DNA from: an uncultured Collinsella sp.
GTDB lineage: Bacteria; Actinomycetota; Coriobacteriia; Coriobacteriales; Coriobacteriaceae
Assembly: GCA_900551815.1 (NCBI GenBank)
Contig: URXE01000037.1
Coordinates: 1 to 24,412, forward strand
Reading direction: 5' to 3'
Length of the DNA: 24,412 bases
Shown here one piece after another: positions 15,565 to 22,635 of this stretch. Each line of letters opens with the position of its first letter. Position 1 is the stretch's first letter. The translations under genes were made by a program, and so were the position numbers. The notes under the pieces are model-generated. The model did not search any database, had not been told where the DNA came from, and saw only the letters and a list, made by a program, of their open reading frames with translations.

Positions 15565-15822
15565 TGACCTTAACTTGTAAAGGAGGGTGCGCATATGCCG
15601 CAGACGACATACATTCGCCGCGTTGCCGCGCGCGCCCTATATATGGCTCGGAGTCGCATATGAGCAGGTATGTTCACGGCTCCGGGAGAGACGACGCACA
15701 ACTAAATAATCAGCTGCAAAGCAGGTTCCCCAAAATTCCGGGTTTGAGCACGGCCGGGCAATCGCCGTCCGTCGTGCATCGATACCGCTGTTATTCGTTT
15801 TTGGTTCGAGAGGGGAACCGTC
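15565..15822 (+). promoter_or_regulatory. Long mRNA leader upstream of the first reductase gene
   Basis: About 250 transcribed bases separate the putative promoter from ATG 15823. A short frame at 15595-15663 (22 codons, Arg-rich) has a perfect AGGAGG 8 bases upstream (15581-15586). GGTTCCCC at 15724-15731 is exactly complementary to GGGGAACC at 15812-15819, which contains the ribosome site of the reductase gene, so a closed form could block translation. No known riboswitch consensus was recognised. A leader-peptide or RNA-switch role is inference. Confidence 0.4.
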
Positions 15823-17106
15823 ATGGCTGAAGAATTTGATTTCCATCCGATGTGGGAGAGCCTCGGCATGAATCTTGCCGACCACGACATGCTGCTGGGC
15901 GCCGTGGGCCAGATGTACGGCGATATGTTCCTGACGCAGAATAATCGCCCCAAGTCCACGTCCTACCTGGATTTTGTCGCCACCAACATCCACAGTGGCC
16001 GTATTAAGGAGATGCTCGACAAGAAGGAGGCCGGCGAGGCCACCAAGATCGTCGGTTCGTTCTGCGTCTACGTGCCCGAGGAGATCGTACTTGCCTGTGA
16101 CGGCATTCCTGTGGGCCTGTGCTCGGGTGCCGACTGGGCGACCGACAAGGTCGAGGAGCATCTGCCGCGCAACACCTGTCCGCTCATTAAGAGCTTTGCC
16201 GGCTTTAAGCTGGGCGAGGTCTGCCCCTACATTGAGTCGAGCGACCTGGTGGTGGGCGAGAACACCTGCGATGGCAAGAAGAAGGCCTACGAGTTCTTTG
16301 CCACGCAAAAGAACATGTACGTCATGGATATCCCCAACGTGCACGACGAGTCGACGCTCGTGACCTGGAAGGCCGAGGTCAAGAAGCTCGCGGCCAAGAT
16401 CGAGGACGAGTGCGGCGTCAAGATTACGCCCGAGCGCCTGAAGGCTGCCACCCACGCCGTCAACGAGAAGCGTCGCGCCCTGCAGCGTCTGGCTGCGACC
16501 CGCGCTGCCGATCCGGCGCCCATCAGCGGTCTCGACAGCCTGCTGACCGTTCAGGCCGCCTTTATGGATGACACGCCGCGTCTGACCGGAGCCATTAACG
16601 ATATGGCGGCTGAGTGCGAGCAGCGCGTTGAGGCTGGCGAGGGCGTGGCGCCCAAGGGCACCAAGCGCATCCTGTACACCGGTACGCCCATGGCCGTGCC
16701 CAACTGGAAACTGTTCAACCTTATCGAGAAGGCCGGCGGCGTTGTGGTAGGCGAGGAGTCCTGCACGGGCTCGCGCTACTACAAGGACCTGGTCGACGAG
16801 TCCGGCGAGACGGTCGACGAGATGCTCGACGCCATCGCCGAGCGCTACTTTAAGATCAACTGCGCTGTCTTTACGCCCAACGACCAGCGTATGAAGGACA
16901 TTGTCCAGATGGCCAAGGACCTGCATGCCGACGGCATCGTCGACGTGGCCCTGCAGTTCTGCACGCTCTACGAGATGGAATCGTTTGCCGTGGAGAAGGC
17001 CGCCGAGGAGGCCGGCATTCCGTTTATGCACATCACGACCGACTACGCCGGCGAGGATGCCGGTCAGCTCCAGACCCGCATCGAGGCCTTCCTGGAAACT
17101 ATTTAG
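15823..17106 (+). CDS. 2-hydroxyacyl-CoA dehydratase (HgdB) superfamily, double-cubane-cluster reductase type, paralogue A
   Basis: The 427-residue protein belongs to the HgdB/FldB superfamily and resembles E. coli YjiM and the double-cubane-cluster proteins more than true dehydratases. Cysteine landmarks are FCVYVPEEI (C81), C100, NTCPLIKS (C119), EVCPYIE (C134), ENTCDGKKK (C149), EESCTG (C314), INCAVFTPND (C347) and QFCTLYE (C380); all eight align with cysteines in paralogue B. Such proteins hold [4Fe-4S] or [8Fe-9S] clusters and perform very low-potential reductions after ATP-driven activation. The substrate is unknown. GAGGGGAA sits 6 bases before the ATG. An N-terminal stretch of about 40 residues is absent from paralogue B. 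Confidence 0.88.
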   Translation: MAEEFDFHPMWESLGMNLADHDMLLGAVGQMYGDMFLTQNNRPKSTSYLDFVATNIHSGRIKEMLDKKEAGEATKIVGSFCVYVPEEIVLACDGIPVGLCSGADWATDKVEEHLPRNTCPLIKSFAGFKLGEVCPYIESSDLVVGENTCDGKKKAYEFFATQKNMYVMDIPNVHDESTLVTWKAEVKKLAAKIEDECGVKITPERLKAATHAVNEKRRALQRLAATRAADPAPISGLDSLLTVQAAFMDDTPRLTGAINDMAAECEQRVEAGEGVAPKGTKRILYTGTPMAVPNWKLFNLIEKAGGVVVGEESCTGSRYYKDLVDESGETVDEMLDAIAERYFKINCAVFTPNDQRMKDIVQMAKDLHADGIVDVALQFCTLYEMESFAVEKAAEEAGIPFMHITTDYAGEDAGQLQTRIEAFLETI

Positions 17107-17121
17107 AGCTATCCGTCCCGG

Positions 17122-17223
17122 CGGCTTCCCCAGGTACCCGATCTTGCCGTTCAAACCGTCGCTTGCGTACAAAAATACGCGGCGCTCCTCTTTCACGGCA
17201 ACCTGGGGCACCTGGGAAAGCCG
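17122..17223. repeat. Structured intergenic repeat, copy 2 of 3
   Basis: Outer stem 17122-17135 with 17210-17223 (13 of 14 pairs), inner stem TTGCCGT 17144-17150 with ACGGCAA 17195-17201, central hairpin GCGTA 17165-17169 with TACGC 17176-17180. The core TCAAACCGTCGCTTGCGTAC and the right side GCGCTCCTCTTTC are nearly identical to copy 3. It fills the gap between the two reductase genes. Confidence 0.7.
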
Positions 17224-17260
17224 TTTCCTTGGTTGGTTAAAAGGTTTGTTAAGGAGCTAT

Positions 17261-18424
17261 ATGTCGGAAAATATTGAGCAGCCGTTGCCGCGCACGTTTG
17301 AGGAGTTCAACGAGCAACGCAAGGCGGCGTTTATTCGCGTCAAGGATTACAAGCAGGCGGGTAATCGCCTGGTCGGCTTTTTGTGCAGCTATACGCCGCT
17401 CGAGATTATCGATGCCGCGGGGGCCGCAAGTGTCGCTCTGTGTGGTACGTCCGACGAGGTGATTCCTGAGGCCGAGAAGGTGCTGCCGGCAAACCTCTGC
17501 CCGCTCATCAAGTCGACGTACGGCTTTGCCTACTCGCAAAAGTGCCCGTTTACGTACTTTAGCGACATGATCATCGGCGAGACCACCTGCGACGGCAAGA
17601 AGAAGATGTACGAGTTACTTAACGAGCTCAAGCGCACGCACATTCTGCACCTGCCACAGGGTCGCGATCGCGCCTACGAGCGCGAGGGCTGGTACGAGGA
17701 GTGCCGTCTGCTCAAGGAGGAGCTCGAGAACTTCTACGGTATTACGATCACCGATGACGACCTGCGCGCTGCCGTCCGTCGTCGCAATCGCCTGCGTGCT
17801 GCCCAGCTCGAGATGTTTGCGCTGCAGGCCAACCAGCCGGCGGCCATGAGCGGCGTCGACCTGATGAGCACTATGTTTGCCGGTACGTTTAGCTTTGATA
17901 TCGAGGCCTATACACAGCAGCTGGAGCAAAAGGTTGCCAAGCTGCGCGAGGCCTACGACGCGGGCGAGCGCCCGGTTGCGGCGGATGTCAAGCGCATTCT
18001 GATCACCGGCTGCCCGGTGGGCGGCGTGATCAACAAGATCGGTCGCACCATCGAGTCCAACGGCGGTGTGGTCGTGTGCATGGACGACTGCTCGGGCGAG
18101 CGCACGGCGGCCATGATGATCGACCCGGAGGCTCCCGACATCCTTCGCGCCATCGCCGACCGCTACCTGGATATCAACTGCTCGGTCATGACGCCCAACG
18201 ACGGTCGTATGGAAAACACGCTGGCCATGTGCGAGAAGTATCACGTCGATGGCGTAGTGGAGAGCGTGCTACAGGCCTGCCACACCTTTAACGTGGAGAG
18301 TGCGCGCATGCAGGAGGCCGTCGAGGGTGCGGGTATTCCGTACATGAAGATCGAGACCGATTACAGCAACGGCGACATGGGCCAGATCGAGACCCGCATC
18401 GCCGCCTTCATCGAAACCCTGTAG
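17261..18424 (+). CDS. 2-hydroxyacyl-CoA dehydratase (HgdB) superfamily, double-cubane-cluster reductase type, paralogue B
   Basis: The 387-residue protein is close in length to YjiM. Conserved cysteines match paralogue A: LCSYTPLEI (C42), C61, ANLCPLIKS (C80), KCPFTYF (C95), ETTCDGKKK (C110), DDCSGE (C277), INCSVMTPND (C307) and QACHTF (C340). Four further cysteines, at 148, 251, 273 and 324, have no counterpart in A. AAGGAG ends 4 bases before ATG 17261. The pair could form a heterodimer as in HgdAB/FldBC, or two homodimers with different substrates. They share the activase encoded next. I see no CoA-transferase or acyl-CoA gene nearby, which argues against amino-acid fermentation. Confidence 0.88.
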   Translation: MSENIEQPLPRTFEEFNEQRKAAFIRVKDYKQAGNRLVGFLCSYTPLEIIDAAGAASVALCGTSDEVIPEAEKVLPANLCPLIKSTYGFAYSQKCPFTYFSDMIIGETTCDGKKKMYELLNELKRTHILHLPQGRDRAYEREGWYEECRLLKEELENFYGITITDDDLRAAVRRRNRLRAAQLEMFALQANQPAAMSGVDLMSTMFAGTFSFDIEAYTQQLEQKVAKLREAYDAGERPVAADVKRILITGCPVGGVINKIGRTIESNGGVVVCMDDCSGERTAAMMIDPEAPDILRAIADRYLDINCSVMTPNDGRMENTLAMCEKYHVDGVVESVLQACHTFNVESARMQEAVEGAGIPYMKIETDYSNGDMGQIETRIAAFIETL

Positions 18425-18425
18425 C

Positions 18426-18519
18426 TTCCTCAGGCACCGGATCTTGCTCCTCAAACCGTCGCTTGCGTACCCAAAGTACGCTGCGCTCCTCTTTCGGGGC
18501 AATCTCCGGCACCTGAGAA
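18426..18519. repeat. Structured intergenic repeat, copy 3 of 3
   Basis: Outer stem 18426-18441 with 18505-18519 (TTCCTCAGG..CCGGA, with mismatches), inner stem TTGCTCC 18444-18450 with GGGGCAA 18496-18502 (one G-U), central hairpin GCGTAC 18465-18470 with GTACGC 18476-18481. Inner-stem bases differ from copy 2 on both sides while pairing is kept, which supports a conserved fold. It lies between paralogue B and the activase gene. Confidence 0.7.
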
Positions 18520-18579
18520 ACCTAGAGCTAAGGCGCCTGAACGCGCCGCTACCTTTGATGTTTAGATTGGAAGAGAGCC

Positions 18580-19344
18580 ATGATAGGGATCGGGATCGAT
18601 ATCGGGTCTACGGCGGCTAAGGCTGCTGTGGTCGATGGGGAGGGTTCGGTGGCGTGGACGTGCGTGCAGCCAACCGGGTTCTCCTCGGTCGATGCTTCCG
18701 AGCGGCTGCGCGAGGCGCTGGAAGCGGCCGGCTATGACGTGGCTGCCGACGACGTGCGCGTGATCGCGACCGGCTACGGTCGTGTCGCCGTGCCCTATGC
18801 GCACAAGGTCGTGACCGAGATCACCTGCCACGGCACCGGTGCCGTGCGCCTGTTTGGCGACCACGGCACCGTGATTGACGTGGGCGGGCAGGACACCAAG
18901 GTCATTCAGCTTAAAAGTGGCCGCGTGGCCAAGTTTGCCATGAACGACAAGTGCGCCGCCGGCACGGGGCGCTTTCTGGAGATCATGGCCGACCGTCTAG
19001 GCATTTCCCAACAGCAGATGGCCGACCTGGCGCGTTCCGGCGAGCCCACCAAGATCAGCAGCATGTGCACGGTCTTTGCCGAAAGCGAGGTCATCAGCCT
19101 GATCGGTCGTGGCGAGACACGCGAGAACATCGCCCGCGGTGTGATCGAGAGTGTCGTGTCGCGCGTGGCCACTATGGCCGGGCAGGCCGCGGGCGCCCCG
19201 TACTACCTGACCGGTGGCCTGTGCGAGAACGCCTTCGTGGTGGATCGGTTGGGCGAGCTGCTGGGGTCGCCGGTGACTACCTCGCCCCAGGCTCGCTTTG
19301 CCGGAGCGATCGGCGCGGCGATTCGCGCACAGGCGCTCAATTAA
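18580..19344 (+). CDS. ATP-dependent activase of HgdB-type reductases (HgdC/YjiL family)
   Basis: The 254-residue ASKHA-fold protein shows IGIDIGSTAAKAAV (phosphate-1 loop), ATGYGR, VIDVGGQDTKVI (phosphate-2), NDKCAAGTGRFLE (Cys125) and SSMCTVFAESE (Cys163), and a C-terminal LTGGLCEN. By family knowledge Cys125 and Cys163 hold a [4Fe-4S] cluster bridged between two subunits. ATP hydrolysis then drives one electron into the partner reductase. GGAAGAGAG precedes ATG 18580. Position directly after two HgdB paralogues identifies them as its partners. The length is normal for single-domain activases. Confidence 0.92.
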   Translation: MIGIGIDIGSTAAKAAVVDGEGSVAWTCVQPTGFSSVDASERLREALEAAGYDVAADDVRVIATGYGRVAVPYAHKVVTEITCHGTGAVRLFGDHGTVIDVGGQDTKVIQLKSGRVAKFAMNDKCAAGTGRFLEIMADRLGISQQQMADLARSGEPTKISSMCTVFAESEVISLIGRGETRENIARGVIESVVSRVATMAGQAAGAPYYLTGGLCENAFVVDRLGELLGSPVTTSPQARFAGAIGAAIRAQALN

Positions 19345-19414
19345 TGCATCCGCCGTAGGCTCGCATTCATGCGTATACTGGGAGAAAATGATTGACCGAT
19401 GAGAGGAGGTATCG

Positions 19415-20464
19415 ATGGCTGACGATCAGATTAAGCTCACGTCTATGACGGCCGCGAGCGGTTGAGCCGCTAAGTTGGCTCCTGGAGCCCTCGCCCAGGT
19501 CCTGGACGACTTGCCCAATGTGCATAACGACAACCTGCTCGTGGGGTTCGATACCTCCGACGATGCGAGTGTCTTTCGTGTTGGCGAAAACCTGGGCCTC
19601 GTGCAGTCCATCGACTTCTTCCCACCGATGGTCGACGACCCGTTTCTGTTTGGCCAGATTGCCGCGGCAAACTCACTGTCGGACATATACGCCATGGGCG
19701 GGCGGCCGAGCCATGCCATGAACTTGCTGTGCATCCCGAGCTGCCTGGGCGTTGAGGTTGCCGGTCAGATTCTGGCGGGCGGCGCCGACAAGTGCGTCGA
19801 GGCCGGTTGCTCCATCGCGGGCGGCCACACCATCAACGACGATGAGCCCAAGTACGGCCTGTCCGTGAGCGGTTTTGTCGCGCTTGACCGTATGCTCGCC
19901 AACAGCGGCGCGCACGTGGGCGATGTTCTGCTGCTGACCAAGGCGATCGGCTCGGGCATCATCACCACGGCCATTAAGGGCGAGCTTGTCGAGCAGGACG
20001 AGGCCGCAGCCATGTTTGACTCGATGCGCACCCTCAACGAGGCGCCGATTCGTCTGGCAGAGGGACTTGAGCTTCACGGCTGCACCGATGTCACGGGCTT
20101 TGGCCTGATCGGGCATGCATGCGAGATGGCCGAGGGCTCGGGCGTGCAGGTTGAGCTTGCGTCGGGGTCGGTGCCGCTCTTTGACCAGGTGCTCGACATG
20201 GCGCGTCTGGGCATTATCCCCGCGGGCTCCTACCGCAACCAGGACTTCTTTGGCCCGCGCGTGACGGCTGACGATGACCTGGAGCCGGGCATGTTGGATG
20301 CGCTGTACGATCCGCAAACCTCGGGCGGTTTGCTCATCGCGGCGCCTGCTGCCGATACGGATGAGCTTGCGCGTCGCCTGCATGCCGAGGGGCGCATCGC
20401 GGCCGTTGTCGGGCGCGTGTGCGAGGCGGAGCCGGGCGGTCCTGCCGTCCGCGTTGTTCGCTAG
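19415..20464 (+). CDS. selD: Selenide, water dikinase (selenophosphate synthetase), selenocysteine-containing
   Basis: The gene starts at ATG 19415, with AGGAGG 5 bases upstream, and reads through an in-frame TGA at 19463-19465 to TAG at 20464, giving 349 residues. The TGA falls at residue 17 in the context TAASG-U-AAK, exactly where SelD has catalytic Cys or Sec, with the essential Lys at 20. The rest matches SelD: FDTSDDASVF, VQSIDFFPPMVDDP, AANSLSDIYAMGG, CSIAGGHTI, DVTGFGLIGH and DPQTSGGLL. It makes selenophosphate from selenide and ATP. Calling the gene from TTG 19475 would remove the active site. A Sec insertion machinery must exist elsewhere in the genome. Confidence 0.95.
19463..19499 (+). 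promoter_or_regulatory. UGA selenocysteine codon with candidate bacterial SECIS hairpin
   Basis: Immediately after TGA 19463-19465, two alternative stems are possible: GGCTC 19477-19481 with GAGCC 19485-19489, or CCTGG 19481-19485 with CCAGG 19495-19499 and a nine-base loop. The second loop has G at its second position, about 24 bases from the UGA, as expected for a bacterial SECIS bound by SelB. Only one of the two can form at a time. Confidence 0.65.
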
Positions 20465-20525
20465 CCCGCACGTTTATGTAACTGTTTGCCGTTCTCTAGA
20501 ACGGCTCTTTCGAAAGGAATTTGCT

Positions 20526-21152
20526 ATGTCTACTAAGATTGAAGTCAATGCCATGGGCGATGCCTGCCCGCTGCCCGTCGTCAAGACGCTCAAAGCCCTG
20601 AAGCAGCTCGATGGCGAGGGCGCCGTCGTGACCTCGGTCGACAACGAGACCGCCGTCAAGAACATCTCCAAGATGGCGCAGGAGAAGGGCTGCACGGCCT
20701 CGGTCGAGAAGGTTTCTGACGCTGAGTGGCACGTGACCGTGGCGACCTCTGGCGCCGTTGCCGTGGCCGATCCCGAGCAGGATGGCGCTGCCTTCTGTGA
20801 CGCCAGCGCCGGCAAGGGCAAACTCGTCATTTCCGTCTACACCGATTGCATGGGCCGTGGCGACGACGAGCTGGGCCACAAGCTCATGAAGGCGTTTATC
20901 TTTGCCGTGACGCAGCAGGAGGAGTTGCCCGCGACCATGCTGTTCTACAACGGTGGCGCCAAGCTCACCGTCGAGGGCTCTCCGGTGCTCGATGACCTGA
21001 AGGGCCTGGCCGAGCAGGGTGTCGAGATTCTCACCTGCGGTACCTGCCTCGACCACTATGGCATTAAAGACCAGCTTGCGGTGGGTGAGGTCACCAACAT
21101 GTACGTGATCGTGGAGAAGATGGAGCAGGCCGTGCGCGTCGTGCGCCCGTAG
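20526..21152 (+). CDS. yedF: Selenium metabolism protein YedF (TusA-DsrE-like fusion)
   Basis: The 208-residue protein has an N-terminal TusA-type domain with the sulfur-carrier motif ACPLPVVKTLKAL (Cys14) and a C-terminal DsrE-like domain with TDCMGRGDDELG (Cys108) and LTCGTCLDHYGI (Cys171, Cys174). This fusion is the YedF family repeatedly found beside selD and thought to handle reactive selenium or sulfur, probably as a persulfide/perselenide carrier. AAAGGAA lies just upstream of ATG 20526. It lies 61 bases after selD and in the same direction, without a terminator between, so co-transcription is likely. Confidence 0.9.
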   Translation: MSTKIEVNAMGDACPLPVVKTLKALKQLDGEGAVVTSVDNETAVKNISKMAQEKGCTASVEKVSDAEWHVTVATSGAVAVADPEQDGAAFCDASAGKGKLVISVYTDCMGRGDDELGHKLMKAFIFAVTQQEELPATMLFYNGGAKLTVEGSPVLDDLKGLAEQGVEILTCGTCLDHYGIKDQLAVGEVTNMYVIVEKMEQAVRVVRP

Positions 21153-21171
21153 CGTATTGGTTGGAGTTGCC

Positions 21172-21423
21172 ATGAGGGAGAAGCGCCCTGCGCTTGTCAT
21201 CACGTTTCCTACCACGGCGGCCGCCATGGGGTGCGAGACCCTATGCATCGAGCGCGGCCTTCCCGGGCGCACGATCCCCGTGCCCGGGGAGGTCGCTGCC
21301 GGCTGCGGCTTGGCGTGGAAGGCACTGCCTTCGGATGAGGACCTGCTGCGCGGCGAGCTTGCCGCGGCGGGCGTCCCCACCGAGGGCTATACCGTGATTG
21401 ATATGTGGGAGGTCGTGCGATGA
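21172..21423 (+). CDS. DUF3343 putative Se/S carrier-like protein
   Basis: The 83-residue protein shows the DUF3343 pattern: LVITFPTTAAAMGCETLC at its start, GLPGRTIPVPGEVAAGCGLAWKA in the middle. These small proteins are annotated as putative selenium/sulfur carriers because of conserved cysteines and neighbourhood with selD; no biochemical role is proven. TTGGAG ends 5 bases before ATG 21172. Its stop overlaps the next start (ATGA at 21420-21423), which implies tight coupling to the aminotransferase-fold gene. Confidence 0.85.
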   Translation: MREKRPALVITFPTTAAAMGCETLCIERGLPGRTIPVPGEVAAGCGLAWKALPSDEDLLRGELAAAGVPTEGYTVIDMWEVVR

Positions 21424-22559
21424 TCTACCTGGATAACGCGGCGACGACCATGCATAAGCCGCAGGCGGTGATCGATGCCGTGACGCAGGCGATGTGCTCG
21501 CTCGGCAATGCCGGGCGCGGCGCCACGTCGGGTGCCCTCGATGCCGCTCGTACGATTCACGCTTGCCGTGCCAAGCTCGCGCGCCTTTTGGGTTGCCCGA
21601 GGGCGGACCATGTGTGCTTTACACCCAACTCAACCGCGGCGCTCAACACCGTCATCAATGGCGTGGTGCGCCCCGGCGACCGCGTGGTCACAACGGTGCT
21701 CGAGCATAACTCCGTGCTGCGCCCGCTCAACCGGTTGGCTGCCGTGCAAGGCGTGACAGTTGAGCATGCGGGCTGTGACGCGAACGGCGTACTCGATTAC
21801 GACGAGCTCGAGCAGCTGGTCACGCCCGGTGCACGTGCCGTGGTGGTGACGCACGCCTCTAATGTGACCGGCAACGCGGTCGACATTGCGCGCGTGGCGG
21901 CCATAGCCCATGCAGCCGGCGCGCTGGTGATCGTCGATGCCTCTCAGTCTGCCGGTACGGCGAAGATTGACATGGATGCCATGGGGCTCGACATTGTGTG
22001 CTTTACCGGCCACAAGGGGCTCATGGGGCCCCAAGGCACCGGCGGCCTGGCCGTGGCGGAGGGCATTGACGTGGCTCCGTGGGCCATGGGCGGTACGGGC
22101 GTGCACAGCTTCGACGCGCTGCAGCCGCTTGAGTGGCCCACGCGCTTGGAGGCCGGTACGCTCAACGGCCATGGCATCGCGGGCCTTTCTGCCGGCCTCG
22201 ACTTTATCGAGGCCCAAGGCGGGGTCGAGGCGATTGCGGCTCGTGAGCGCGCGCTTGCCGGTCGCTTCCTTGCCGGCGTGCGCGAGATTCCGGGGATTAA
22301 GCTCTACGGTGCCTTTGACCAGCCGACGCGCTCTGCGATTGTGTCGCTCAACGTGGGCGATATCGATTCGGCCGAGATCTCGGATGCGCTCATGCAAGGG
22401 TGGGGGATTGCGACGCGCCCCGGCGCCCATTGCGCTCCGCTCATGCACCGCGCGCTCGGGACCGAGCGCCAGGGCGTCGTCCGCTTTTCGTTTGGGTATT
22501 TCAACACGACCGAAGAAGTCGACACGGCTATCGATGCTCTGTGCGATTTAGCCTGCTAA
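21420..22559 (+). CDS. Class V aminotransferase-fold cysteine desulfurase / selenocysteine lyase-like protein
   Basis: The 379-residue PLP enzyme opens with MIYLDNAATT and has TPNSTAALN, VTTVLEHNSVLRPL, VIVDASQSAGT and the PLP-lysine motif FTGHKGLMGPQG. A catalytic-type cysteine lies in ATRPGAHCAPLMHRALGT. It resembles the desulfurase subfamily that co-occurs with selD and selenium-dependent molybdenum hydroxylase genes (TIGR01977, EF2568 type). It probably releases sulfur or selenium from cysteine or selenocysteine for the neighbouring carriers. The start overlaps the upstream stop. The last residue is Cys (LAC), which could be a second acceptor. Confidence 0.9.
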   Translation: MIYLDNAATTMHKPQAVIDAVTQAMCSLGNAGRGATSGALDAARTIHACRAKLARLLGCPRADHVCFTPNSTAALNTVINGVVRPGDRVVTTVLEHNSVLRPLNRLAAVQGVTVEHAGCDANGVLDYDELEQLVTPGARAVVVTHASNVTGNAVDIARVAAIAHAAGALVIVDASQSAGTAKIDMDAMGLDIVCFTGHKGLMGPQGTGGLAVAEGIDVAPWAMGGTGVHSFDALQPLEWPTRLEAGTLNGHGIAGLSAGLDFIEAQGGVEAIAARERALAGRFLAGVREIPGIKLYGAFDQPTRSAIVSLNVGDIDSAEISDALMQGWGIATRPGAHCAPLMHRALGTERQGVVRFSFGYFNTTEEVDTAIDALCDLAC

Positions 22560-22582
22560 AGCTGCTAGAGCGTATATACTTG

Positions 22583-22612
22583 CGGGACGGGTCTTTTGCC
22601 CGTCCCGTTTTT
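22583..22612 (+). terminator. Terminator of the reductase/selenium block
   Basis: CGGGACGGG 22583-22591 pairs perfectly with CCCGTCCCG 22599-22607 around TCTTTTG, followed by a run of five T. Confidence 0.92.
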
Positions 22613-22635
22613 GTTTCAACCCGAAAGGTGGACCC

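Noticed and set aside
15660..15830. Second small frame (56 codons) in the reductase leader
   Set aside because: It has no ribosome site of its own, has low-complexity content and runs into the reductase start; coding is unlikely.
15637..17211. 524-codon open frame antisense to reductase A
   Set aside because: Long antisense frames are expected at this GC content. The sense strand encodes a clear HgdB-family protein with conserved cysteines.
16901..17260. Upstream extension of the reductase B frame
   Set aside because: It overlaps reductase A and runs through the structured repeat; ATG 17261 has AAGGAG and begins the family-like sequence.
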